From NCBI RefSeq assembly GCF_037975245.1, contig NC_092569.1:28805668-28869667 (forward strand): a stretch of 64,000 nt of DNA, in the 5' to 3' direction. Below, in pieces: positions 49,601 to 60,144 of this stretch. Below the pieces are notes generated by a model, which was given only the letters and a program-made list of their open reading frames with translations, was not told the origin of the DNA and did not search any database. Position 1 is the stretch's first letter. Each line of letters begins with the position of its first letter. Position numbers and translations under genes: made by a program. Source of the DNA: Apostichopus japonicus. Its lineage: Eukaryota; Echinodermata; Holothuroidea; Aspidochirotida; Stichopodidae.

Positions 49601-51137
49601 ACAGACTTAGAAGTGGAATGTAGATTTGCTTAAAATGAGTAACCCTTATTGGTTGTAAAGAGGTAAAAAGTCATTGAGGTCAACATTGATAAGTACTGAA
49701 GACTTTGTACCCAAGCTCACATGGTGTTAACTTGGATGCGTCTCACACATTGTATGTAAGTTGCTCTTGGTGAGTACAAAACCTACTAATACTGTCAAAG
49801 ATCAAAGGTCATTAAGGTCAGCATGGATCAAAATCTTGTAGCACCGCTCAGCTAAGTGGTAAAAATGTGGATGAATCAAATTATATGAATTTCTTATTTG
49901 GTATATTTTGGAATTGTTGATGCCAACTCGGTGGTGCCAATTTGAATGAATGTGGCATTGACTTGGTTGTTATTAAGTTCATTATGTAAACCTTTTTTAA
50001 CAGGGATTAATTTAGCTGGCAGGGATTCACCAAACTGTTTTGGTTTGTGGTTCAAATGTTTTTTGTTGAAAAATGGAGATTCTTCAATTATATATTACCC
50101 CAACGTTTAGGGCTAGAGTATGTTTTTATTTTATAGTCTCTGTAGGTGTCAGGTTTATGTTGACTACTATATATATGTACTGTATAGTATTGAGATAAAT
50201 TGTCATCCGTAGTTACAGAACATGCTGCAAGGTTGTAAGAATAATAGTTGTGAAACAGAGGGAGTTACGTTACAATATACAAATTAAACTTTGCTCTATT
50301 GGAACTCAATTTTGTTGTGACGGACGTAAAATTTGCAGATGTAAATCCATCATAAAAAAATGTATGTCCATCACACAAGAACTTTGCGAAAATATCCCAT
50401 GAAGGTGATCAAATTTAAATTTGATTTTACTGCTTATTCTAGTCTAAGGTCTTATTAACATGATACATGTAAGCTTTTAATTGTTTAACATTCCATATCC
50501 CAGCGATCTACAATAAGATTTATGATCTGAAAAAAAAATCACTTTTTCTACGTACGTCCGTCACCGGGTGTTTTTTTTTAACAATTTTGTGCGGCTTATA
50601 AGGAGGTAAAAAATAAAAAACCCACAGCATAATATTGGAAGGCAGATGACACACAATGTCCAAATTAAAAGTTATCTCATATAAATACTCATTGAGGTAT
50701 GAACCAATAAACTATCCGAAATGTACGTCCGAGTTTACGGAACTGCCCAGATTCAACTTAATATATCCAATCATATTTACTAATTGTTTAATGTGTCTTT
50801 ATTGTGATAGGTCCCTTAATTGTGATTGATGTAGTTTAAGGGAATATCTTTACTTGTTTAATACACAGACACAGATGGAGGTGCCCCCGGTGGTTTTGCT
50901 TTGAGTTATCATCTTAACTCTGCCTTCACTACCTTTGACAGGGACAATGATAAAGCAGACAGTACTAACTGTGCTGATATTCTCCATGGTGCCTGGTGGT
51001 ACAAGAGCTGTGCAAATTCTAACCTCAATGGTGACTACATGGCAGCAGATAATGATGGATCAAGCATATACTGGTATTTTCTACCTGGAGGTCATTATAA
51101 CATCAAATACACAGAAATGAAGATAAGACCTGTCTAG
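29796..51137 (+). CDS. Secreted fibrinogen-related protein (fibrinogen-like protein A type), 10 exons
   Basis: Ten exons (29796-29886, 38119-38187, 39802-39972, 40622-40708, 41591-41677, 42579-42665, 43943-44019, 45378-45506, 47307-47571, 50869-51137) join with consistent phases and sum to 1332 nt, giving 443 residues. Order: hydrophobic signal peptide, short Pro/Asn-rich linker, a 57-residue segment, four Thr-rich repeats, then a complete fibrinogen C-terminal domain of about 220 residues. That domain has NCLDWFNAG at its start, EVFCNMTDGGGWT, the FDRDND calcium site, CADILHGAWWY and the final EMKIRPV. FREPs are secreted lectin-like pattern receptors of invertebrate immunity; echinoderm fibrinogen-like protein A is the closest remembered match. 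Binding specificity is not deducible. The gene is broken by long TE-laden introns but no coding damage is seen. Confidence 0.88.
30361..32338. mobile_element. Possible DNA transposon with short TIRs
   Basis: Left edge GCTTGCACGGTTT and inverted right edge AAACNGGTTTACAGTGCAAGC share about ten bases; both ends also have repeated ACCGGTTT/AAACCGG blocks. No target duplication and no transposase seen. Confidence 0.35.
33320..33751 (-). pseudogene. Gmr1-like pol: RNase H part, shifted frame
   Basis: The 143-codon frame starts in the RT thumb/connection region and covers RNase H: LQCDASERGIGSVL (first D), EKECLAIVWAV (E) and IQTDHKPLVW (D), ending in NADALSRMF as is usual for gypsy RNase H. It overlaps the upstream frame by 10 bases, a result of the frameshift near 33855 rather than a programmed site that I can recognise. 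Confidence 0.9.
33742..36048 (-). CDS. Gmr1-like pol: integrase and reverse transcriptase
   Basis: A 768-codon frame. Residues about 60-115: the HHCC zinc-binding motif (HDIPMGGH and CQSCANCQK). About 135-290: integrase core with MDLAGPL (first D), VSDQGTNF (second D) and VERFNGTLK (E). About 370-415: a GPYPITNKI beta-barrel-like tail. About 500-720: reverse transcriptase with IRICTDYRKLN, LDLTKGYY and the catalytic AYIDDIVIF. After GYYR (near 33855) the frame changes, so the natural end is lost and the last 37 residues are unrelated. Mobilisation would need both domains; the frame break argues that the copy is inactive. Confidence 0.92.
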   Translation of the reverse strand: MQRNEQNFKSLYDRVVPYPDIDKHRVCFYLKDGLLMRKWQSKKSTGSQEYHQLVVPHKHRDSILRLAHDIPMGGHLGSKKTRDRILNNFYWPGIFGDVGKYCQSCANCQKTAGRRDVTKAPLNPLPIIQVPFKRIGMDLAGPLPRTKKGNRYVLVVVDYATRYPEAIPIPNQEAETIAEELVKLFSRVGIPEEIVSDQGTNFTSKLMKEVCNLLEIDHLKSSSYHPQTNGLVERFNGTLKSMLRAFVTQQPESWDRYIPYLLFAYREVPQSSTGFSPFELLYGRKVKGALDVLKEEICNPEGQCRNENILEYVLDMRNRMRELTAMVQENLAAAQDQQKECYDRTARSRCYGVGQQVLVFLPTASGKLQAEWQGPYPITNKISDTDYEIDTGTKRKQFRIFHVNMLRPWVERHCLYAQVLESDSNSDGNSEIGYQPIRTQDWQSVNISERLTEEKRNNVAKLLQKFDDILSDVPGRTQSTEHDVYVTNEVPITQKAYRLPQAKRAKIKSQLEQMLEAGIIKPSSSPWASPIVSVPKKDGSIRICTDYRKLNQVTKFDAYPIPRVDDIIDDVSGSPFISTLDLTKGYYQVPLSQAAREKSAFITPFGLFEYLVMPFGMRNAPATFQRLVDNVLQGCEEFAKAYIDDIVIFSKTWEEHLCHLEAVFNRLEKSGLAVKPDKCRIGEPTVPYLGYVIGSGEVRPEECKVEAIINWPTPLTKTDVRSFLGLTGYYRNLYRILLKLPVPLQTLQRKVSLLLLNGQRDVSRHFCH
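36715..37810 (+). mobile_element. hAT element remnant
   Basis: Termini CAGGGGTAGGA and TCCTACCCCCCTG are inverted repeats with a small indel. Flanking 8-mers (CCCTGTTA and TATGCTTA) match only partly, so the target duplication is decayed or misjudged. It contains a transposase C-terminal fragment at 37000-37557. Confidence 0.65.
37000..37557 (+). pseudogene. hAT transposase C-terminal fragment
   Basis: 185 codons; only the last part is recognisable: LLAHLSTASAERSFSTQRLL followed by STMSQKRYNSLMLLNVHK, the hAT dimerisation domain of a different subfamily from the 12388 and 24978 copies. Catalytic core and zinc finger are missing. Confidence 0.85.
38119..38187 (+). CDS. FREP exon 2: short linker
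   Basis: Acceptor TTCAACAG, donor GTAAGT at 38188; 69 nt, phase 1 to 1. Encodes a Pro/Ala/Asn-rich stretch with one Cys (YNPGPCPGAAPKPND). Confidence 0.75.
38579..39009. mobile_element. Non-autonomous hAT element
   Basis: Starts CAGGGTTGTCCAACCT and ends AGGTTGGACAACCCTG, perfect 16-bp inverted repeats; flanks TGATATAC and ACATATAC match at 6 of 8 positions. Subterminal GCGGGCC/GGCCC blocks are typical of the group. The middle (about 38755-38860) carries the dispersed GGTTGGCGC module in inverse orientation. Confidence 0.88.
39010..39801. other. FREP intron 2 remainder
   Basis: AT-rich intron sequence; nothing recognisable apart from a C run at 39145-39152. Confidence 0.4.
39802..39972 (+). 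CDS. FREP exon 3: 57-residue segment
   Basis: Acceptor CATCTGAAG, donor GTTAAC at 39973; 171 nt, phase 1 to 1. The translation is open and ends in PLYFDIPQ; I do not recognise the segment. The weak polypyrimidine tract makes this exon less certain. Confidence 0.6.
40622..40708 (+). CDS. FREP exon 4: Thr-rich stalk repeat A
   Basis: 87 nt, phase 1 to 1, acceptor CTGATAG, donor GTACAG. Encodes a Thr/Ser-rich stretch (KPVETTPKQTTSSETTGS) that is a likely O-glycosylated stalk. First of three tandemly duplicated exons. Confidence 0.8.
41591..41677 (+). CDS. FREP exon 5: Thr-rich stalk repeat B
   Basis: Near-identical to exon 4 (same splice sites, 87 nt, phase 1 to 1), 969 bp downstream. Differences include Met for Lys in TTPMQTT and Val for Ile near the end. 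Confidence 0.8.
42579..42665 (+). CDS. FREP exon 6: Thr-rich stalk repeat C
   Basis: Third copy, 988 bp after exon 5, 87 nt, phase 1 to 1. It has GDASGS where the others have SETTGS. The following intron has a 60-bp insertion not present in the other two copies. Confidence 0.8.
43544..43600. repeat. (TTA)n microsatellite in FREP intron 6
   Basis: About 19 perfect ATT units. Confidence 0.95.
43943..44019 (+). CDS. FREP exon 7: diverged stalk repeat
   Basis: Acceptor TTATGATAG, donor GTGAGA at 44020; 77 nt, phase 1 to 0. It keeps the TTPKQTT core of exons 4-6 but ends GDCPRDDPSIE, adding the Cys that precedes the fibrinogen domain. Confidence 0.8.
44020..45377 (+). other. FREP intron 7
   Basis: No exon recognised. 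A C run is at 44268-44281. The open frame at 44360-44548 on the - strand is not recognised. Confidence 0.4.
45378..45506 (+). CDS. FREP exon 8: start of the fibrinogen domain
   Basis: Acceptor TTGTCAG, donor GTAAGT at 45507; 129 nt, phase 0 to 0. Encodes NCLDWFNAGCN through EVFCNMTDGGGWT, the N-terminal subdomain with its cysteines. Its last 20 bases and the donor are copied about ten times in the array that follows. Confidence 0.92.
45487..46260 (+). repeat. Minisatellite made of the exon 8 end plus its splice donor
   Basis: About eleven units of 70-85 bp including the genuine exon end. Each has the phrase ATGACTGACGGAGGAGGATGG, then ACGGTAAGTCTAGTATGACA and ATAGTATAGACGAT. Most units keep an intact GTAAGT donor; later ones (46090, 46230) are degraded. 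Confidence 0.95.
46261..47306 (+). other. FREP intron 8 remainder
   Basis: Nothing recognisable. Open frames at 46340-46549 and 46651-46887 (- strand) show no domain. Confidence 0.4.
47307..47571 (+). CDS. FREP exon 9: central fibrinogen domain
   Basis: Acceptor TATACAG, donor GTTTGT at 47572; 265 nt, phase 0 to 1. Encodes VFQHRVNGSVDFYRNWQ, the GELDHEFWLGND motif and LGNYSGTA, all diagnostic of FReD proteins. Confidence 0.95.
48195..49540. repeat. Minisatellite of 54-62 bp units in FREP intron 9
   Basis: Some two dozen units around GTGATGTAGACTGTCACAGA, followed by GATTAAGCAT, TCCTGCTGTGTAGTGATAT. On the - strand they read as repeated MLNLCDSLHHISLHSRT-like peptides, which is an artefact of a unit length near a multiple of three. 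Confidence 0.93.
49541..50868 (+). other. FREP intron 9 remainder
   Basis: 49545-49830 has degenerate AAGGTCATT(A/G)AGGTCA repeats related in style to 21480-22135. Otherwise nothing recognisable. Confidence 0.4.
50869..51137 (+). CDS. FREP exon 10: C-terminal fibrinogen domain and stop
   Basis: Acceptor ATACACAG (an in-frame alternative lies 6 bases on), stop TAG at 51135-51137. Encodes FTTFDRDND (calcium loop), NCADILHGAWWYKSC and the last strand. Inserts an extra Gly/Pro-rich DTDGGAPGG segment compared with many relatives. Confidence 0.95.
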
Positions 51138-52009
51138 ATACGGTTCTGTCCACTAAGTACTTGATAAGAGGATCAAAACTAACAAACACACTGGAGTTCA
51201 GCAAGTATATCATCCATATCTGCAAACAGAAATGTCACAGATAACCCAAATTCAACCCCCCCCCCCCTTACCAGCTCCTCAAAACTACTCTAAACAGACA
51301 CAGACACACCAGGTGTGTTTTACATTCAGACTGAGGACCCCGTTGTTTCTTCCACTCTTCACGTACCATAACCTTCACAATAGCCCTTAGAAATGAAATT
51401 TTTCTGAGGACCTGTGGATTCTTTTTATCTGAGGACTTGCAATTTCTTCGTTTTCAGAAATGAAAACAAGTACAGACACACATATTCTTATGTATTTTTA
51501 TCAGTTATGAAACAATGATATTATATACTATTGTGTAAACAGGTATAAGTTCAGATACGTTTCTCATTAACAATAGTTATTACCCATATCATGGCATGGG
51601 ATGGAATATTGGATGGGATAGTCTGTTGGAATTCAACATGCATTTCTCACAAAATTACGTCTTAAAAGGTTGTGTTGCTGAATCAAATGCAGAGAATTGT
51701 TTTTCTTTCCTCTAAGTATAGTTTATCTAAGCGTTAATAGATTGCATAAAATGGTTTTACACAGAATTTATTATCTTGGCTCTCTGTATTCCATTTGAAT
51801 TACTGTTTACATATTCAAGTTCGATTTTTATTGAGAATTGATTAGTAAAAGCTTTCCAGCAGACGAAGGGGCGCTCAAGCATTTTGACAGAGGGCACTGT
51901 CGTATTAGTCCTGAATCAAATTAACTCAATAGCCAGATAAGCTTGGTTATAGACGCACTGGGTGATTCACTAGTTCAATGTGTTATGTAGATAAGCTGCT
52001 AATGAATAC
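51138..52009 (+). other. Presumed FREP 3' UTR and downstream flank
   Basis: Follows the stop codon. I could not place a polyadenylation signal with confidence. No further gene. Confidence 0.4.
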
Positions 52010-52127
52010 ATGGGTTGGGTAAGGATGATTACCGAAGGTATGTTAATATGCATGATTACATGGATTAGGAATGTATGATTATGTAAGATAGTAGCATTTG
52101 CAATTTCCTGAGGATCACTTATAGAGA

Positions 52128-52281
<154 letters not shown>

Positions 52282-52319
52282 TTGAAGTTGTTAGGGTAAT
52301 TGAAAAACTTTTACCATTG

Positions 52320-52806
52320 TTTAAAATAGTGTTTATGTTTAGCGCTGTTGAATATGCATACATGTATAATGTTTTCTCTTTGCTATGCGCATACTGTGAT
52401 TGAGGATATTTCGATATTTGGTGAAGGACTCTTTGTTAACTTGATTTGGTGACTTTAAGTAAGTCTTGTACAGTATATTCTTACGTTTAATTGAGACAAG
52501 GAGTCCACTTGTAATCCAAGGTTGATTATTCTTTAGCCTTTGCCGTACTCTATACAGTGGGAAGCAGTCTGAATAAGACTGGCTAAAACTATTATTGAAG
52601 GTATTAAATGCACTGTTTGTGTCCTTTGCCAGAAAAACTTCACTCCAATCAGTGCTAGATATACAGGAGGCAAAATGTCGGATATTATGTTCAGAATAAT
52701 TGCGAGAGTAAATTGGAGGATAACCAGGAACAGTACTTGACTTCAAAATAGAGTGTAAAAAAAATAGGAAAATGATCACTGATATCAGTTGTGAAAACAC
52801 CAACAT
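52320..52806 (-). pseudogene. LINE (L2/CR1-like) ORF2 internal fragment
   Basis: The 155-codon - strand frame contains CFPLYRVRQRLKNNQPWITSGL, then LVSIKRKNILYKTYLKSP and ILNHSMRIAKRKHY. This is the segment between endonuclease and reverse transcriptase of L2/CR1-type LINEs. No catalytic domain is included. It sits inside the 51-bp minisatellite. Confidence 0.75.
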
Positions 52807-53990
52807 GATTCACCTTAGCACCAGCATTGGTATTATTTAAGTAATTATTTAAGTAATTTATGATTACATGGATTAGCAATGTATGATTACGTGAGGTAGG
52901 TAAGTAATTTATGATTACATGGATTAGCAATGTATGATTACGTGAGGTAGGTAAGTAATTTATGATTACATGGATTAGCAATGTATGATTATGTGAGGTA
53001 GGTAGTTAATTTATGATTACATGGATTAGGAATGTATGATTATGTAAGGTAGGTAAGTAGTTTATGATTACATGGATTAGCAATGTATGATTTGGTAAGA
53101 TAGGTTAGTAGTTTATGATAACATGGATTTAGAATGTATGATTATGTAAGATAGGTAATTTATGATTACATGGATTAGGAATGTATGATTTTGTAAGATA
53201 GGTTAGTAGTTTATGATAACATGGATTTAGAATGTATGATTATGTAAGATAAGTAATTTATGATAACATGGATTAGGAATGTATGATTATATAAGGTAGG
53301 TAAGTAATTTATGATTACATGGATTAGCAATGTATGATTATGTGAGGTAGGTAATTAATTTATGATTACATGGATTAGGAATGTATGATTATGTAAGATA
53401 GGTAAGTAATTTATGATTACATGGATTAGGAATGTATGATTATGTAAGGTAGGTAAGTAGTTTATGATTACATGGATTAGCAATGTATGATTTTGTAAGA
53501 TAAGTTAGTAGTTTATGCTAACATGGATTAGGAATGTATGATTAAATTAAGATAGGTAAGTAATTTATGATTACATGGATTAGCAATGTATGATTATGTG
53601 AGGTAGGTAATCAATTTATGATGACATGGATTAGGAATGTATGATTATGTAAGATAGGTAAGTAATTTATGATTACATGGATTAGGAATGTATGATTATG
53701 TAAGGTTGGTAAGTAGTTTATGATTACATGGATTAGCAATGTATGATTTTGTAAGATAGGTTAGTAGTTTATGATAACATGGATTAGGAATGTATCATTA
53801 TGTAAGATAGATAAGTAGTTTATGATTACATGTATATTATGATTGTGATTATGTAAGATAGGCAACCGGTTCATGATTACCTCAGTGTGTTGATGATTAT
53901 TCAGAAGGGAGGTAAACAGTTTATGATTACATCAGTTGATGATTATGTGAAGTTGTTAAAATTATTACATCAGTTGGGTTATGTAAAGGA

Positions 53991-54499
53991 TATAAGACTA
54001 GTGATAATATATTTGTTTGTTTAGAATGAGAATTTGCGGTATTGTGTCATGTTGGTTTAATGGTCATATTTGCAGCATTGTGTATCTATATTATACAGAG
54101 TCCATCATACTGCCGTCTCTACATAGCCCGGGCTTTAAAGCAGTTGATTGCACTGTGCAGCATGTTTCATTTAAGATATTATAATCATCATTGTGTATTT
54201 ATGTATTTATCTATGTGTAACTTAGTGCAAGATTTATTGAATACATGTAGCATGATAATTATCAATACTACTTCTGTCCATGTTCTTTGGTCACTTGTTC
54301 CGTCCATTTTCAGGAAGCCATCATCCAGGCAGACTGACCCATGACCTACACCTTTGGTCAAAAATGGTCATCACGCCAGTGTTGTCAAAGCAATGCTCAA
54401 GTCACTAAACTTTCAGGTATATAGAAGTTACACAGTGACTTGAGTCAAGTAACTGGTGCCAGGAAAATCTCTGATAATTGCTTGTCCTTAGAAAAGAGG
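53991..54499. other. No gene recognised
   Basis: The + strand frame 54042-54344 has no recognisable domain. Confidence 0.3.
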
Positions 54500-54539
54500 T
54501 TTCTCAATACCACTCTCTAGTATGCCCACTCGCCCAGAA

Positions 54540-54975
54540 TCATAGCCAGAAATAAACAGGTGATGTGCAATCCCCTCCACTCCTTGCCACAGTCCCACCA
54601 GTGGTACCGCCGGGCACGATCTAGCCCTGGTGCAGCAATAGAAATTCCCCTTCCCCCATTCCCTGCCACAGGCTCACCAGTGGAGCTGCAAGGCGTGATA
54701 TAGTCCTGGTGCAGCAATAGAAATCCCCCTCCCCTTCCCCCACTCCCCGCCACAGTCCCACCAATGGTGCTGCAGGGCGTGATCTAGCCTGATGCAGCAA
54801 TAGAAATCCCCCTCCCCTTCCTCCACTCCCTGCCACAGTCCCACCAGTGGTGCTGCAGGGCACGATCTAGCCTGATGCAGCAATAGAAATTCCCCCTCCC
54901 CTTCCCCAACTTCCTGCCACAGGCTCACCAGTGGTGCTGCAGGCTGCGATCTAGCCCTGGTGCAGCAATAGAAAT
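54540..54975. repeat. Minisatellite, about 88-bp GC-rich unit, five copies
   Basis: Units share CCACAGTCCCACCAGTGGTG, CTGCAGGGC(A/G)(C/T)GATCTAG and TGCAGCAATAGAAAT, CCCCTCCCC. Overlapping - strand frames over it are repeat artefacts. Confidence 0.9.
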
Positions 54976-56100
54976 GTTCCCCCATAAGAGAGTCTTCATT
55001 CAACTAAGCCCAATCATGGTTTGGATTTGGCTGAGAATTTGTGTACATTTTCGGCAACGTAGACGCCTAGATATAGCATACTGAGGCTTTCTCTGTGGAG
55101 GACATGGTTTTGTTTGAATTCTCAGTTCGATGGAGTATCATGAGAGAACTTTAAGAACTGAACATTTTATTTAAGAAAACTAATAAATATTCTTATTGTA
55201 AGCACTTATCTTCAGGCGGTTATCGGTCATACTCACCATAGGGCCCTGACAAAACGAGTCCATACCAGCTGCACTGAGCTAGTTACGACACTGCCCATAC
55301 CACCCCCACCCCCCCCCCCCCCCGCCCTCCTCGCATCCTCTCCCATGACAAAGTTTCGAGATTAATCCCAAGTTCTGAATACAACTTTTTCGTAAATCAT
55401 AAAAGGCCCATTGATTATAAATTCCCAACTATCAGTTTTACAGTCAATTACGAGATCATTATGATGAAGAGACATAATATTCAAAGAACGTGAACATCAG
55501 AAAGAACTTTTAGGATGAATGTAGACACAAAATAATTAATTTTGGCATTTAGACCGCCATACAACTCTGTTATCGCCCCAGGTTGTGTTTCTTTACCACA
55601 GTCTTTTAATATTTGAGAAAACCAGTAACCTTTCATACATCCGAGGCCTATCAATTAAAGCGGCTGGGATACTTAGTATAACACCCTGTCCAGTTCGTCC
55701 GTCAGATAGAACACATAAACTTAATAGGAAAACAAGACTTACCGCCTGAAATATTTTTCTTCAATACTCTAAAAGTTTAACAATGATAAATAGTGTAAAT
55801 GTTGACCAAAGGTGCTCTGCTTTTTGTATATAAAGATATTAAGAATAAAATTTTAGTTGAGTTAATACAATTGATAAAACATTAACATTTAGGCCTATAT
55901 GCACCGACGAGCTGACGTCATCAGTCATTTAGCCTTAAATGACAAATTCAGAGCTTTAGCATATTTTAACACTGAATATCTCGTAAATCAGAAGCCCTCA
56001 AATTATTCATATTTCTTGGATAGTATATTTGAAATAACAAGACAAGTCATCCGTTAATGTAAATGAAACTAATTAGTTTACTCTCTTCTCGATAACAACA
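54976..56100. other. No gene recognised
   Basis: Contains a C run at 55305-55323; nothing else supported. Confidence 0.3.
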
Positions 56101-56108
56101 CTCGTAGG

Positions 56109-57421
56109 CAGGGACGTAGCTAAGGCCTGATGATTGGGGGGGGGGGGGGGTGTAGTGGCTGAAATTCCAACTGGATGGGTTTTGGAGCCAGAAAATTCCG
56201 TCTGCTGCCTTGTACCCCCCCCCCCACTCCCCCAGCACTAATCGTCAACGATACGGTCAGTCAGTCTTTCGCGACTGCACTTTTGTTCCGAACTTTTTTC
56301 GGTACTGTTGTATCACTTGCCCTCACTTCACAAACTTATTAATCATTCTGGTTAAGCGAGTAAGCAACTGAGTATAAGTTATCTGCTTGATAGGCTACAT
56401 AGACTACTAACTACAAAAGCTATGTTAATGTAACAAAGAGGAAAACAACAAATTTTCAACAAATTATATTCGACGACATAGTGAAATTACCAAGAAATAC
56501 GGTGCTTTTTCCTAGCGCGCTATATTATTTTCTTGGGGTGGGGGAGGGGGTGAGACTATTTATCACTCACATGAAAAAAATATCAATTTTTCATTTCATT
56601 CCAACTGAGCATTTGGAATGAAGTGAACAATTAAAATTTTGCAGAAAATGGTTGAGTTGACGAGATACGATAAGTTGTCAATTAAACATTTTGCCAAAAA
56701 AATATTTTAATTGCTCGGTCGGAATGAAGTAAACAATTGAACATTTTGCCAAAAAATGTCCATTTGACGAGATAAGGTAATTTGTCAATTAAACATTTTG
56801 CAGAAATGTTTTCAATTGCTCAGATGGAATGAAGTGAACAATTGAACATTTTGCAGTAAAACGTCCAATTCACGATATATGATAAGTTGTCAATTAAACA
56901 TTTTTCAGAAAATTGTTCAATTGCTCAGTTAAAGCAACTGAGCAATCCAACATTTTTCTGTTTTTTGATAAGATTTTATCTTGTAATCTAACCAATTTAC
57001 TGAAAAATTTCACCTTATGGGGCAAAGTTTTTCTTATGTTGATGGCACATTTAAGCTTCCGTAGATAAGCATTGAGCGTTTCAATTGTATACGATGTACA
57101 GTAGTTCTATAAGGCATTTTTTTAGAGTATTCAAAATCATACGAAGTATTGTATGGTGGAGTATAAAGATCGCGAGATACAATTTCTCAATGTGACAAGG
57201 AAAACGTGGTAAATATGACTGATTAAAGGTCAATTTTGACCGAAAATTTTAGGTCACTCACAAATTACAAGAATATATGAAAATTAGATACGACAGTCGG
57301 AAAAATTAGAGTGCGACAGTCGGAAATTCCGACTGTCGCACTCAAATTTTCCAACTATCGTCAGTTTACCAAGATGGGGGGGGGGGTGAGACACCCCACA
57401 CCCCCTCTAGCGACGTCCCTG
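56109..57421. mobile_element. Non-autonomous hAT-type element, CAGGGACGTAGC family, perfect target duplication
   Basis: Starts CAGGGACGTAGCTAAGG and ends CTAGCGACGTCCCTG. The flanks are identical 8-bp copies CTCGTAGG (56101-56108 and 57422-57429). Interior: a block of four degenerate units with CAATTAAACATTTTGC and GGAATGAAGT (56590-56940) and the perfect 35-bp palindrome at 57309-57343. Length 1313 bp; no transposase. Confidence 0.92.
57309..57343. repeat. Perfect 17+1+17 palindrome, second copy
   Basis: Identical to the one at 12049-12083, at the same place relative to the element's right end. Confidence 0.9.
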
Positions 57422-57591
57422 CTCGTAGGTAGAAAAATGGCACAACTATTGTATTACTATTGCTGAATATCGGTTTTGATTTGGCGGCTAATGGCCTTCC
57501 CCATTACTCTAGAACCATCCCTGAATAGCCGAACGGTTAGTCATCCCATTCCACTCCCCCTCTCTGGTCATCTGGTCCATAATGGTCCATA

Positions 57592-57845
57592 GGCGGAGTG
57601 TATAGCCTAGTGGTTAACGCCGGCGTCTCCCAGTCATGAGATCCCCGGTTCGATTCCCCGCCGACAGCAATGTGTGTCGTCTGGCAAGGGTGTTGTTCAA
57701 TAACAACTTCCCGACATGGACGTTAAATGGATGTGTGCCGAGAGATTGGCTTCGGTCAGCTTGCGAGTCTACAAGCCTCCATGGCTTCTTTCGCGAGTTC
57801 CTGCTTGCGGGAAGATCACATATACATACATACATACATACATAA
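57592..57845 (+). mobile_element. tRNA-derived SINE
   Basis: Begins GGCGGAGTGTATAGCCTAGT. The Pol III A box TAGCCTAGTGG is at 57603-57613 and the B box GGTTCGATTCC at 57647-57657, 33 bases apart, as in tRNA genes. A non-tRNA body follows and the element ends with a (CATA)n tail at 57820-57842. Too diverged and extended to be a functional tRNA gene. Confidence 0.85.
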
Positions 57846-57849
57846 TTTG

Positions 57850-58050
57850 ATTACTTAGACTATTAAATTAAGTAATCAAATTAATTAATTTGATTAAAAA
57901 TATGATTAATTTGATTAATCAACTTATTTAAGTTGATTAAACAGATTATTAATTTGATTAAACAGATTATTAATTTGATTAAACAGATTATTAATTTGAT
58001 TAAACAGGTTATTAACTTGATGTAACAAATTATGAATTTGATTAAAGAGG
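57850..58050. repeat. AT-rich minisatellite, 21-bp unit
   Basis: Several units of ATTAATTTGATTAAACAG directly after the SINE tail. Confidence 0.85.
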
Positions 58051-58149
58051 GAGACAGACTGTTTGCCAACAACTACTGTGTGCATGCTACAAACACTGGT
58101 TTTGCGAGCAGTTCAAGTACCAAAAAGGTTAAGCAATTGGATAAACATC

Positions 58150-60063
58150 GGACAAATCTTGGAGTGAAAACAGAAATTTTTGTCGAATGACAAGGTCAAG
58201 ATTTCTTTCCCCGATCTATATTTTAACTGCTAGCCTATTCTAGTTATATCGTCAATGGAAGAGTGATCGTTATTCATATTTTTTTTATTAAGTTTTAGCA
58301 ATAAACGGCTGTTAGCAATTAAGGATTGGATGATTTTGAATCTCTCGTTTATTGATTGGCGCACAGCGTACTAGAAAATTTCTGGTTTTAAACACCCCCC
58401 CCCCCCCCCAGATCACCAGAAATGGCACATCTCGGGCTTGAAAATGACCAACTAGATGTACACTTTTGCCTGAGAACCAAGTATTTCCCTTTTTTTTTCA
58501 TCCATAGCCCTTTTGACGATTGTCACCAGTCACACATCATGTTCGACCTTATCGCATCTCCATTGCTTTTGTAGGTGATTCTACGTCGCGTCCCACAATA
58601 TCGGTCAGCCCTACTTTTCAAGGTTTAAAGCCCATTATTAGTTCAGAATTTGAAAATTCACATTTCTCGTGAAATAAATTCACTTCAAAACATACCCATA
58701 ATGTTGCACAAAATTCCATATATGGACAACCCAATACAGAAAAATCTCCTTCAACCCCTGACAGACCGGTCAAGATTGCACGAGTAGAGGGAAGTATTTT
58801 AGGAATGTTGGTCAGGGAAATTTCGAAGATTCAGACACAGTTAATTTATTGGTGCATGGGCGCAGATCCGTCTTGGATAATAGTGGGGACGCGCGTCTGT
58901 TCTCGGATACTATCTAAGCGGAGCGCCACCAAACAATATCAGGGGACAAATAACCCAAGTAGACTTTTGTATACGATGGGTCTTGGGTCCTCTCCCAGAA
59001 AAAAATATATAGACTGCCGCAAATGCGATTTCCGTCCTCACAACTGTGGATAAATATAATAAAATGAGAACTGGACGTGAAGCTAGCTCAAATTGGCAAC
59101 ACACATTGTGAGTTGTTAACGATTGTTTTGTTCGCACTCAGTCCGTTTTGCTGACCACAATTTACCAGTCTCTTGTATAGATTATGTTTCACATGATTGA
59201 ATGTGTTAATACTTCAGTCTTTTATAGCATGTCATTTGCACAACGCTGGATCAAACTGCGCAAAAGTTCAATACAGGTGAATTTGAAGTGCAACGTTTGG
59301 TCAAGACAAATTGGTAGGGACACGGTATATCATGCCCCCCCCCCCACTGAAAAAAAAGTTGGTGGGGGCGCCTCCCGCTGTCCCCGTCAGGATCTTTTTC
59401 CATGTATTGATGTACAAATATTAAAACCTCTTATAACGGCTACTTTAAATCTTCGTTGAAGGAAATGAAAAAAATACCAGATATTTCCGAAACCGAACAC
59501 TACACACATAGACAGTTTGAAGTTTGTTCATCCTGGAACGCCATTTTCATGCTCACTGATGTGATATCTGCTGTTAATATATATGATATCTGCTGTTTGC
59601 TTTACAAATTCGAATAATTGAAATGAGAATGAAATAAATAACAGGGGAGAACATTTATTACTCTTATACCGAAACCCTAAACCCATCGAAATGTGTGGGG
59701 TACGTGTCCCCCCCCCCCCCTGGATTGACGCCCATGCCTTCAGTGTGCTACATGCAGGTGTGATTTTGTCTTTACCCTGATCTATATCTTTAATGATATA
59801 ACGGTTATATTGTCAACGGATGAGTGATCGGATATCATATTTTTAATAAGTTTTAGCAATCTCTCATGCATCAGTTTGATTCTCTATAAACCATCGTTTT
59901 ATTGATTGCTGGAAAGATTCATGAGTAAACACACTGCCTCTTTTCAACCTTCTCTTATCATCCTATTCTTTCATTTATCTTTGCTCTGTTGCATGCATGT
60001 ATACGATTGATATATCTCTTTTATTGTATCACACAAGTGATATCTGCGATAAAATGGATACAT

Positions 60064-60144
<81 letters not shown>

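Noticed and set aside
54517-55003. Antisense frames with repeated LLLHQ and APLVSLWQ peptides
   Set aside because: Direct translation of the 88-bp minisatellite.
57592-57665. Possible functional tRNA gene
   Set aside because: A and B boxes are present, but the sequence continues into a non-tRNA body with a CATA tail and lacks a matching acceptor stem, so it is a SINE.
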